Below are positions 1 through 5,654 of a stretch of 8,418 nt of DNA, piece after piece. Location: contig USAC01000080.1 in the NCBI GenBank assembly GCA_900552475.1, positions 1 through 8,418 of the forward strand. Reading direction: 5' to 3'. A program made the position numbers and the translations under genes. The stretch is from an uncultured Eubacteriales bacterium (GTDB lineage: Bacteria; Bacillota; Clostridia; Oscillospirales; Oscillospiraceae). Below the pieces are notes generated by a model. That model searched no databases, was not told where the DNA came from, and worked only from the letters and a program-made list of their open reading frames with translations. The stretch's first letter is position 1; every line of letters starts with the position of its first letter.

Positions 1-29
1 ATACTATCTAACAAGTGGGGTGTTTTGCT

Positions 30-373
30 ATGCCAAAAGGAGTACCAAACAAACGATATACGCCAGAATTCAAAAAACTGGTGATTGAAACCATGGAAGT
101 GGGCAAAATCGCACCAAACTTACTGAATCGGGACTTCCGTGCCGAAAAGCCGAATCAGAAATGGGTCACGGATGTGACGGAGTTCAGCCTGTTTGGAGAA
201 AAGCTCTATCTGTCCTCAGTGAACTGTTATATCTGCAAGAATTTCAATCCATGGAACACTTCAAACAGGAACGGATCGAATACATGGATTACTACAACAA
301 CCACAGAATCAAGGCAAAACTGAAGGGCTTGCCGCCTGCAATTCACAGTCGGCAAGCCCTTTCGGCTGCTTGA
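30..373 (+). pseudogene. Remnant of IS3-family transposase OrfA/OrfB
   Basis: Translation from the ATG at 30 gives an OrfA N-terminus (MPKGVPNKRYTPEFKKLVIE). Near 93-99 it jumps in frame into OrfB (VGKIAPNLLNRDFRAEKPNQ, then KWVTDVTEFSLFGEKLYLS). Near 212-220 a second deletion shifts the frame; the OrfB C-terminus continues in another frame (ELLYLQEFQSMEHFKQE to RQALSAA) and stops at 371-373. By comparison with the family, the first deletion removes most of OrfA, including its helix-turn-helix and leucine zipper, together with the OrfB N-terminus. The second removes the second D and the E of the DDE triad. Only the first D, in WVTDVTEF, survives. The remnant is therefore catalytically dead. 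The recognition rests on remembered family sequences, but the motif matches are strong. Confidence 0.85.
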
Positions 374-394
374 ACAATTTTTACTGTAAAATAT

Positions 395-420
395 TGTCTA
401 ACTTTTGGGGGGGCACTTCA
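395..420 (+). repeat. Right terminal inverted repeat of the IS3-family remnant
   Basis: Read on the minus strand this begins TGAAGTGCCCCCCCAAAAG and continues TTAGACA. That is the usual layout of an IS150-group terminus: TG at the tip, a C-run, an A-run, then AGTTAGACA. The outer boundary near 420 is inferred from the TG tip. No target-site duplication can be tested because the other end is not in the window. Confidence 0.6.
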
Positions 421-439
421 CGTGGGGAGCGTCTTGCTT

Positions 440-1006
440 TTATTCTGCCTGTAATCTTTTTTTGTCTCGGAGGATCTGCTTTTCGTAGCGGTCCTCCTCG
501 CTGAAGACGCAGCCGCAGTATTTCTGCATGTAAAAGCCCAGCTCGCGCGCCTGCCGCTGTCCGTCGCGAAAGCCCGGGCGGAAGTCGCGGTAGAGAAACG
601 GCACGCCGTACTGCCGCCCGAGTTCCTCCGCCGTCTGGCGCAGAAGCTCGTGGTTCTGATAGGGGCTGACGAAGAGGGTGCTCGTGAAGGACGTGTACCC
701 GTGCTCGGCGGCGTAGCGCGCTGTCTCCTCGAGCCGCACGCGGTAGCAGTGGCGGCAGCGCCCCTCGATATCGTCCGCGACGGCGCGCACGAAGTCACGC
801 AGGCCGTATTCTTCGCGCACGATCAGCTCCATGCCGATCGTGGGGGCGTAGGCCTCGAGCGTTTCGCGGCGGGCCTTGTATTCCTGAAAGGGATGGATAT
901 TCGGGTTATACCAGAACGACACCGGCTCGATCCCCTCGGCGCGCAGCTGCTGGATGCAGGAGACGGAGCAGGGGGCACAGCAGGTGTGCATGAGTGTTTT
1001 TTCCAT
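440..1006 (-). CDS. queH: Epoxyqueuosine reductase QueH
   Basis: QueH reduces epoxyqueuosine to queuosine at wobble position 34 of tRNAs with GUN anticodons. It is the iron-sulfur enzyme (former DUF208) that replaces the cobalamin-dependent QueG. The 188-residue protein is of normal length and has the family's cysteine pattern: HTCCAPC at 7-13, CRHC at 84-87 and YCGC at 163-166. It also has YNPNIHPFQEY (33-43), PYQNHELL (115-122) and DFRPGF (141-146). The start is ATG at 1004-1006, preceded by AGGAGA (1015-1020) lying just upstream of the stop codon of the preceding gene. The two genes are 3 bp apart, which implies co-transcription and probably translational coupling. The IS3 remnant lies about 20 bp past the stop, pointing towards queH, and no terminator is visible between them. 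No other queuosine gene is in the window. Confidence 0.93.
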   Translation of the reverse strand: MEKTLMHTCCAPCSVSCIQQLRAEGIEPVSFWYNPNIHPFQEYKARRETLEAYAPTIGMELIVREEYGLRDFVRAVADDIEGRCRHCYRVRLEETARYAAEHGYTSFTSTLFVSPYQNHELLRQTAEELGRQYGVPFLYRDFRPGFRDGQRQARELGFYMQKYCGCVFSEEDRYEKQILRDKKRLQAE

Positions 1007-1009
1007 CGG

Positions 1010-2188
1010 TTATTTCTCCTTTCGGCGCAGCAGGCGCTGCAGCAGGCCGCGCTTGCTGCCCGCCTTCTTCGCCGGGGCCACGCGCGGGCGCGACGCGGCG
1101 AGGAAACGGTGTTGCACCTGATGGAACGGCTGGTGGACGAACGCCTCAAAGAAGGCGCTGCGCTCGGCGGGGATACATGTCACGCTGCGCAGGGCGGGGT
1201 TGCCGGCGACGGCCTCGTCCAGCGTGCGCAGCTCGCGCTTGAGCGGGAGCGTGTCGAACACATGGGCGCCTTTGGGAGAGTTCACCAGCAGCAGAGACAC
1301 GCCGCGCTTCTGCTCCTCGGGATAAAAATCCTTCGGCAGGCCGTGAAACAACCCGAGCGTCAGGTCGCCGGGGCGGTCGGCCGTGACATACGGACAGGCG
1401 TGGCACGCCGGGCGCAGGAACAGCCCGCGCAGCAGCCCCCGCCCGAAGTCCGAGCGCCCGATCGGCGCGTCGTAGACGCCGCCGCCCTGAAAGGCGACGT
1501 GGAAGCGGCGCTCCCGCTCGCCGGGGAGCTTGCCGAAAAACTGGACGGAGAGCGGCTCATGCTGCTTGATATAGGCCATCGTTTGCAGCAGATGTGCCCA
1601 CACGCCCGGTGAGGCCGCACCGCTGCACAGCACGTCGCACGTCAGGAGGTTTTCCGGGTGCTCGCCGAGGTAGCGGTAAAGGCCGTCGACCTGACAGGGC
1701 GTGCCGGAAAAGAGAACGCGCCGCCCGCGGTCGAGATAGTAGCGCACCTTCTGATAGCAGTCGCCGATCTCACTCTGCACGGGCTTCGTCCCGCGCAGGC
1801 GCGGCAGCTCCTCGGCGCTGTGGACGGCGATGTGCCGCACATGGAGCTGCTCGTCCGTGGCCGCGCCGAACACGACGCCGCCGGATTCGAGAATATAGTC
1901 CGCGAGCGTGGAGAATACGCCGCCCGCGGTGGACGCGCGGCGCACGGCTTCGTCCGTGTTCCACGCGGCAAAGACCGCGGGCTCGGGCCGCGGCTCACGC
2001 TGTTTGCGGACGGGGCAGATATGGCTGCAGTGCCCGCACTGGATGCAGGCGTCCGTCACGGTGGGGTAGAGAAAGCCCTCACGGTCGGGCAGCATATGGA
2101 TCGCGCCGCGCGGACAGCCGTTGGCGCAGGCGCCGCAGCCGGTGCAGCGCTCCTTCGGGGCCAGCTGGGGGGTGGTTTGCTCCAGCAC
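1010..2188 (-). CDS. FrhB/FdhB-like iron-sulfur oxidoreductase (coenzyme F420 hydrogenase beta subunit family)
   Basis: This predicted redox protein of 392 residues has an N-terminal double [4Fe-4S] ferredoxin domain: CTGCGACANGCP (cysteines 15, 18, 21, 25) and CIQCGHCSHICP (48, 51, 54, 58). The FrhB/FdhB N- and C-terminal domains follow, with STAGG (86-90), RGTKPVQS (around 132-139), GTPCQV (C165) and LRPACHAC (C262, C265). Members transfer electrons, usually with flavin, and occur in many non-methanogens as ferredoxin-linked subunits of unknown substrate. Oddities are GLFHG at 279-283, where relatives commonly have GDFWG, and a basic C-terminal tail of about 28 residues (including KRGLLQRLLRRKEK). 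GTG at 2188 is preferred over TTG at 2197, because the AGGAGG (2198-2203) directly abuts the TTG but lies 9 nt before the GTG. The gene is 47 bp downstream of the ACT gene and 3 bp upstream of queH. An electron-donor role for QueH is possible but unproven. Confidence 0.85.
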   Translation of the reverse strand: MLEQTTPQLAPKERCTGCGACANGCPRGAIHMLPDREGFLYPTVTDACIQCGHCSHICPVRKQREPRPEPAVFAAWNTDEAVRRASTAGGVFSTLADYILESGGVVFGAATDEQLHVRHIAVHSAEELPRLRGTKPVQSEIGDCYQKVRYYLDRGRRVLFSGTPCQVDGLYRYLGEHPENLLTCDVLCSGAASPGVWAHLLQTMAYIKQHEPLSVQFFGKLPGERERRFHVAFQGGGVYDAPIGRSDFGRGLLRGLFLRPACHACPYVTADRPGDLTLGLFHGLPKDFYPEEQKRGVSLLLVNSPKGAHVFDTLPLKRELRTLDEAVAGNPALRSVTCIPAERSAFFEAFVHQPFHQVQHRFLAASRPRVAPAKKAGSKRGLLQRLLRRKEK

Positions 2189-2197
2189 AGCGATCAA

Positions 2198-2203
2198 CCT
2201 CCT
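2198..2203 (-). promoter_or_regulatory. Shine-Dalgarno site fixing the GTG start of the FrhB-like gene
   Basis: AGGAGG on the minus strand is followed immediately by TTG (2195-2197) and, after 9 nt, by GTG (2186-2188). A start codon touching the Shine-Dalgarno sequence cannot be used efficiently, so GTG is the likely initiator. Confidence 0.7.
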
Positions 2204-2235
2204 GTCAAAGTAAAATGGGGCTCGGAAAGGCCGGG

Positions 2236-2673
2236 TCAGCCGGCCAGAATTTCAAATTTCAGCACGCCGTCCGCACCGGACACCTGCGCGATCATCTCCT
2301 CGAGCCCCTCATGCATCTCGCTCGTCTCGGCGGAGATCGTCACGCCCGCGCAGCCGTTGGTGGGAATGGTCTGGTTGATGGTCAGGACGTTGGCACCGGA
2401 GCCGGCGAAGATGGACAGGCAGCTCGAGAGCACGCCCGGATTGTCGCGCAGGAGGGCATAAAACGTGATGATGTGCCCGGCCTTCATGTCCTGAAACGGC
2501 TGGACGGCGTCCTTATATTTATAGAACGCGCTGCGGCTGATGCCGACCTGGCGGGCGGCCTCGCCGACGGTGGCGGCCTCGCCGACCTGCAGCATCCGCT
2601 TGGCCTCGGCCACCTTCAGAAACACCTCCGGCAGCGCGTCTGCGGAAACGATGTAATATTTCTGCTTTGTCAT
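2236..2673 (-). CDS. pheB: ACT domain-containing protein, PheB/UPF0735 family
   Basis: This 145-residue protein, about the size of Bacillus PheB, has an N-terminal helix-turn-helix-like segment (around 34-57, ending GISRSAFYKYKDAV) and a C-terminal ACT domain (around 68-143) with the NVLTINQTIP strand-turn and a final VLKFEIL strand. ACT domains bind amino acids and control enzymes or transcription. In Bacillus, pheB precedes pheA, and older databases call it a chorismate mutase, but the family has no demonstrated enzyme activity that I know of. The start is ATG at 2671-2673 with AAAGGA six nt upstream. A good promoter precedes it (2732-2760). The gene heads the probable operon with the FrhB-like gene and queH, and is divergent from the transporter-methyltransferase gene. 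A role as an amino-acid-responsive regulator is inferred from the architecture. The family call is firm; the symbol is by homology only. Confidence 0.88.
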   Translation of the reverse strand: MTKQKYYIVSADALPEVFLKVAEAKRMLQVGEAATVGEAARQVGISRSAFYKYKDAVQPFQDMKAGHIITFYALLRDNPGVLSSCLSIFAGSGANVLTINQTIPTNGCAGVTISAETSEMHEGLEEMIAQVSGADGVLKFEILAG

Positions 2674-2731
2674 GGGAATCCTTTCCGCGAACGCCGAGTG
2701 CGTCCGCTGCATATGCACATTTGTCTCTGCT

Positions 2732-2760
2732 ATTGTAGCACGCCTTCGCCCGGAGTACAA
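2732..2760 (-). promoter_or_regulatory. Promoter of the ACT / FrhB-like / queH operon
   Basis: On the minus strand, -35 TTGTAC (2755-2760) and -10 TACAAT (2732-2737) are separated by 17 bp. The expected start lies near 2725, giving a leader of about 50 nt. That leader contains a 10-bp palindrome, TGCATATGCA (2708-2717), which might be an operator. No preQ1 or other riboswitch is recognisable in it. Confidence 0.7.
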
Positions 2761-2786
2761 GCCCCATCCAAAAAGCGCGGCTGGTT

Positions 2787-2816
2787 TTGACAGGCCGCGG
2801 CGGAATGTGATAAAAT
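2787..2816 (+). promoter_or_regulatory. Promoter of the transporter-methyltransferase gene
   Basis: A perfect -35 TTGACA (2787-2792) is followed by a -10-like TAAAAT (2811-2816) at 18 bp spacing, or ATAAAA at 17 bp. It lies back-to-back with the ACT-operon promoter, about 27 bp between their -35 boxes, so one regulator could act on both. Confidence 0.6.
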
Positions 2817-2835
2817 GATCTGGACGGATTCTTTC

Positions 2836-2843
2836 GGGGAGGG
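2836..2843 (+). promoter_or_regulatory. Shine-Dalgarno site fixing the TTG start of the transporter-methyltransferase gene
   Basis: GGGGAGGG sits 7 nt before TTG at 2851. The upstream in-frame ATG at 2815 overlaps the -10 box and has no Shine-Dalgarno sequence, so it cannot be the start of a transcript from this promoter. Confidence 0.65.
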
Positions 2844-2850
2844 AACAACC

Positions 2851-4470
2851 TTGAACAAGCAAAAACGGGCGGATCTGCTGCTGGTGATGGTCACTTTTTT
2901 CTGGGGCGCCAGCTATTATCTGACGAATCTCTGTCTGACAGACCTGCAGCCGATGAACCTCAACGCCTTCCGGTTCCTCTCGGCCTTTGCGGTGCTCGGC
3001 GTCGTGTTCCGCAAGCGCCTGCGCCGCATCAGCCGCGTCACGCTGTGCTATACGCTGCTCGTCGGGCTCGCGCTCACGGGGACGTATGTCGCCTATGGCT
3101 ACGGCGTCTCGCGCACGTCGGTGTCGAACGCGGCGTTTATCTGCGCGCTGCCGGTGGTTGTGACCCCGATCTTCGACTTTTTCTTCTGCCATAAAAAGCC
3201 GGGGCGCAGGCTCCTGTTCTCGCTCGCGATCTGCACGGCGGGTCTTGCGCTCATGACGCTGAACGACGGGCTGCGCCCCGCCTCGGGCGACCTCATCTGC
3301 CTGATCGTCCCGGTGTGCTACGCTGTCGATCTGCTGCTGACCGAGCGCGCCGTGCGCGACCCGGCGGTCGATCCGCTGACGCTCGGCGTGTGCCAACTGG
3401 GCGTCGTCGGCGTGCTGACGCTGGGGATGTCGCTGCTGATCGAGCGGCCCCATCTGCCGACGACGGCCGCGACGTGGGCGGCAGCGCTGTTTCTGGGGCT
3501 GCTTTGCTCGGGGGTCGCCTTCGTCGTCCAGACCGTGCAGCAGCAGTACACGACGGCGAGCCATGTGGGGCTGATCTTCACGCTCGAGCCGGTGTTTGCA
3601 TCGATTGTGGCCTTCGTCCTCGGCGGCGAGCGGCTGCCCGCGCGCGGCTATGTGGGCGCGGCGCTGATGCTGCTGAGCCTTGTGATGATGGAGGTGGATC
3701 TGGACGGGTTGCTCCATAAAAAGACGCCGCCCGCCGCGGCGTTCGACGGCAAGGGCGCGCTCTATGCCGCGGCGCGGCCGGACTATCCGCAGGCGCTGGC
3801 GCAGATGATGCAGGAGCGCCTGCATCTGACGGCGGAGAGCACCGTCGCCGACATCGGCGCGGGGACGGGCAAGTGGACGGCGCGGCTGCTGCCGCTGGGG
3901 TGCCGCATCTGCGCGGTGGAGCCGAACGGGTCCATGCGCCGCGAAGCGGAAAGGCTGCTCGGCGGGGAGCCGCGTCTCACGCTGCTGGGCGGATCGGCGG
4001 AGCACACCGGCCTGCCGGACGCGTCGGTGGACTGCGTCACCGCGGCGCAGGCGTTTCACTGGTTTGACCGCGAGCGCTTCCGCGCCGAGTGCCGCCGGAT
4101 CCTGACGCCGGAGGGCCGCGTCGCGCTCATCTACAACGAGCGGCGCACCGATACGCCCGTCATGCGGGCGCTCGACGCGCTCTACCGCGAGAGCTGCCCG
4201 GGCTATCAGGGCTTTTCGCGCGGCTTTCGCCGCGAGGAGGCCGCGGCCTTCTTCCCGGGCGGAGCGGAGGAGATCAGCGTGCCGAACGACATGACGTATG
4301 ACCGCGCGGGTTTCGTGCGGCGGTGTCTCTCGGCGTCCTATGCCCCTGCGGAGGGGGAGCCGGGCTATGAAGCGCTGTCTGGCGCGCTTGGCACGCTCTT
4401 CGACCACTTTGCCGAGGGCGGGCGGCTGACGCTCGCGGCCAGAGCTACACTCTGGCTCGGGCGGCCGTAA
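2851..4470 (+). CDS. EamA/DMT transporter fused to class I SAM-dependent methyltransferase
   Basis: One open frame of 539 residues joins two complete modules. Residues 8-137 and about 148-280 form two EamA repeats with roughly ten hydrophobic helices. FFWGASYYLTN (16-26) and TLEPVFASIVAFVLGGERLP (244-263) are typical of drug/metabolite transporters, which export amino acids or other small molecules. After a linker of about 15 residues, positions 297-430 form a class I methyltransferase: the family lead-in around FDGKGALYAAARPDYP, motif I DIGAGTGKW (334-342), an acidic residue after strand 2 (AVEPNG, E357) and AFHWFD (401-406). A C-terminal extension, probably the substrate cap, runs to 539. 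With an even helix count the methyltransferase would be cytoplasmic. The substrate is unknown. The gene has its own promoter and terminator, so it is monocistronic. An internal ribosome binding site at the joint might yield the methyltransferase alone. A sequencing deletion that removed a stop codon is the main alternative to a natural fusion. Confidence 0.85.
   Translation: MNKQKRADLLLVMVTFFWGASYYLTNLCLTDLQPMNLNAFRFLSAFAVLGVVFRKRLRRISRVTLCYTLLVGLALTGTYVAYGYGVSRTSVSNAAFICALPVVVTPIFDFFFCHKKPGRRLLFSLAICTAGLALMTLNDGLRPASGDLICLIVPVCYAVDLLLTERAVRDPAVDPLTLGVCQLGVVGVLTLGMSLLIERPHLPTTAATWAAALFLGLLCSGVAFVVQTVQQQYTTASHVGLIFTLEPVFASIVAFVLGGERLPARGYVGAALMLLSLVMMEVDLDGLLHKKTPPAAAFDGKGALYAAARPDYPQALAQMMQERLHLTAESTVADIGAGTGKWTARLLPLGCRICAVEPNGSMRREAERLLGGEPRLTLLGGSAEHTGLPDASVDCVTAAQAFHWFDRERFRAECRRILTPEGRVALIYNERRTDTPVMRALDALYRESCPGYQGFSRGFRREEAAAFFPGGAEEISVPNDMTYDRAGFVRRCLSASYAPAEGEPGYEALSGALGTLFDHFAEGGRLTLAARATLWLGRP
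3690..3711 (+). promoter_or_regulatory. Possible internal ribosome binding site and TTG start at the transporter-methyltransferase joint
   Basis: GGAGGTGG (3690-3697) lies where the transporter module ends. It is followed by an in-frame TTG at 3709 that would start a methyltransferase-only product (MLHKKTPP onwards). The 13-nt gap from GGAGGT is longer than ideal. It may be a relic of a former separate cistron or a chance result of the Met-Glu-Val-Asp codons. Confidence 0.25.
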
Positions 4471-4479
4471 AGCCCCAAT

Positions 4480-4526
4480 AAAATGCCAAAAACCGTACAG
4501 GGCGACTGTACGGCTTTTGACATTTT
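4480..4526 (+). terminator. Intrinsic terminator, bidirectional, after the fusion gene
   Basis: The hairpin has 21-nt arms (4480-4500 and 4506-4526) around the loop GGCGA, with two mismatches. Its core is the perfect 8-bp pair CCGTACAG/CTGTACGG, followed by CTTTT and later CATTTT. The A-rich left flank makes it usable in both directions. It starts 10 bp after the stop codon and separates the fusion gene from the LysR operon. Confidence 0.85.
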
Positions 4527-4685
4527 GAGGATAGAAAGGAAAAGCAATTCATTTCATTGAATCACTATCCATACATTACACCCTAATAAAAAAGTTGTAA
4601 AGCGACGTTTATTCATAGTTCCATTAAGAAATGTCATGGATTCATTAAAATGCGAGAAGGGCAGGAGAAAAAAAGGCGATTTCCG

Positions 4686-4696
4686 GTCAAATTGAC
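4686..4696 (+). promoter_or_regulatory. Candidate LysR operator upstream of the lysR promoter
   Basis: GTCAAATTGAC is a perfect 5+1+5 palindrome ending three bases before the -35 box of the lysR promoter, a position where LysR-type regulators often bind their own promoter. A second dyad, ATTCA-N6-TGAAT, lies farther upstream at 4547-4562. Both are short, in AT-rich DNA, and could be chance. The rest of the 4527-4767 spacer holds no convincing gene. Confidence 0.3.
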
Positions 4697-4699
4697 GGC

Positions 4700-4728
4700 T
4701 TGCAAGGACGCATCGGGGCGGTTATAAT
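4700..4728 (+). promoter_or_regulatory. Promoter of the LysR operon
   Basis: -35 TTGCAA (4700-4705) and a consensus -10 TATAAT (4723-4728) are 17 bp apart. The expected transcript start is near 4735, about 33 nt before the lysR ATG. It is the only clear promoter for the three plus-strand genes that follow. Confidence 0.75.
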
Positions 4729-4767
4729 AAAATATGAGAAGATTTCATAGCAATATGGAGGTTTGGT

Positions 4768-5640
4768 ATGGATACGAAAAAACTGGAGGCCCTTGCGGCT
4801 GCGGTGGAATACGGAAGCTTCACCCGCGCGGCGGAGAATCTGGGATATACGCAGTCCGGCCTGACACATATGATGAACAGTCTCGAAAAGGACATCGGCT
4901 TTCCCGTTCTGCTGCGCGGGCGGCAGGGCGTGCGGCTGACGCCCGCGGGCGAGCGGATTTTTCCGCTGATCCGCAATCTGCTCGACGCCGACGAGGCCCT
5001 CGGCCGCGAGATCGGGCGCATCAACACGAACCGGGAGGAGACGGTGCGCATCGCGGCCTATTCCTCCATCGCGATTCACTGGCTGCCGGAGGTGATCCAG
5101 CAGTTCCGCCACAACCACCCCGGCGTGGATGTGGAGATCCGGATGGGCAACATCGAGGATGTATTCCGCTGGGTCAGTGAGGATAAAATGAATCTGGGCT
5201 TTGCCAGCCGGCAGGAGGGCATGACGCTCGAGTGGGTGCGCCTGCGCGACGACCCGCTGCTGGCGATTCTGCCGCCGGACTATGATCTGGACGGACGCCA
5301 CAGCTTCCCCGTGGAGGGCTTTTCGGGCGAGGAGTTCCTGATGCCGTCGCTCGGCTTCCATCAGGATATTCTGCGCGTCATGCGCGGCGGCGGGGCCGAG
5401 CCGGTCTACCGCTCGCCGCAGGTGTCCGACAACGTCATCATCTCCATGGTCGAGCACGGCCTGGGGCTGAGCATCCTGTCGGAGCTGGTGCTGCGCGGAC
5501 GGCAGGACGACGTGCTGGCCGTGCCGCTCGACCCGCCCGCCGTGCGCGAGATCGGCGTGGCGATGCGATCGAGGAAGGAAATGCCGCTCATGGTGCGCCG
5601 CTTCCTGAACGAGGCCAGAGATATGATCGAAACCCTGTAA
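4768..5640 (+). CDS. LysR-family transcriptional regulator
   Basis: This 290-residue protein has the usual LysR length and layout. A winged helix-turn-helix lies at about 3-62 (LEALAAAVEYGSFTRAAENL, then QSGLTHMMNSLEKDIG and VRLTPAGERI), followed by a linker helix. A periplasmic-binding-protein-like effector domain spans about 92-288, including the typical MVEHGLGLSILSELVL near 227-242. It is a DNA-binding regulator that responds to a small ligand, which the sequence does not identify. The ATG at 4768 has GGAGGT (4757-4762) five nt upstream. The next gene starts 14 bp after the stop on the same strand. Its likely target is therefore its own operon and not a divergent gene, which differs from the most common LysR layout. 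Confidence 0.95.
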   Translation: MDTKKLEALAAAVEYGSFTRAAENLGYTQSGLTHMMNSLEKDIGFPVLLRGRQGVRLTPAGERIFPLIRNLLDADEALGREIGRINTNREETVRIAAYSSIAIHWLPEVIQQFRHNHPGVDVEIRMGNIEDVFRWVSEDKMNLGFASRQEGMTLEWVRLRDDPLLAILPPDYDLDGRHSFPVEGFSGEEFLMPSLGFHQDILRVMRGGGAEPVYRSPQVSDNVIISMVEHGLGLSILSELVLRGRQDDVLAVPLDPPAVREIGVAMRSRKEMPLMVRRFLNEARDMIETL

Positions 5641-5654
5641 ACAAAGGAGAATTT

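Larger units (their letters stand above)
1..420 (+). mobile_element. IS3-family (IS150-group) insertion sequence remnant, internally deleted, left end outside window
   Basis: This is a decayed insertion sequence. It keeps the N-terminus of OrfA, a central piece of OrfB and the OrfB C-terminus, joined by two deletions. A right terminal sequence resembling IS150-group ends follows (395-420, reading TGTCTAACTTTTGGGGGGGC then ACTTCA). A related sequence near the left edge (5-22, TATCTAACAAGTGGGGTG) matches the start of the right end at 13 of 18 positions in the same orientation, so it is probably a subterminal copy; the true left inverted repeat would lie before the window. The element is clearly richer in A+T than the flanking genes, consistent with foreign origin. 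A complete IS3 element is about 1.2-1.5 kb, so roughly two thirds is missing. It cannot make its own transposase. Whether it can still be moved in trans depends on the unseen left end. Confidence 0.8.

Noticed and set aside
650..1612. Long plus-strand open frame opposite queH and the FrhB-like gene
   Set aside because: Antisense shadow of two clear genes; the translation has no recognisable motif.
2203..2208. TTGACA on the minus strand as a -35 box for the FrhB-like gene
   Set aside because: It overlaps the Shine-Dalgarno sequence, and no -10 box follows at proper spacing.
2229..2245. GGCCGG/CCGGCC hairpin at the end of the ACT gene as a terminator
   Set aside because: It includes the stop codon and lacks a T-run downstream on the minus strand, and the next gene follows closely, so read-through into an operon is more likely.
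2674..2725. preQ1 riboswitch before the operon containing queH
   Set aside because: The leader is about 50 nt and shows no preQ1 aptamer hairpin with an A-rich tail.
2815..2817. ATG as the start of the fusion gene
   Set aside because: It overlaps the -10 box of the promoter and has no ribosome binding site; TTG at 2851 has a good one.
2239..4407. Very long open frame on the minus strand across the transporter-methyltransferase gene, running into the ACT gene
   Set aside because: Only its last 145 codons (2236-2673) encode a recognisable protein. The rest is Arg/His/Gln-rich, matches no family I know and is antisense to a gene with clear domains; such frames are common opposite GC-rich genes.
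4527..4680. Small gene or RNA in the AT-rich spacer
   Set aside because: Only very short frames without good ribosome binding sites, and no clear structured RNA.
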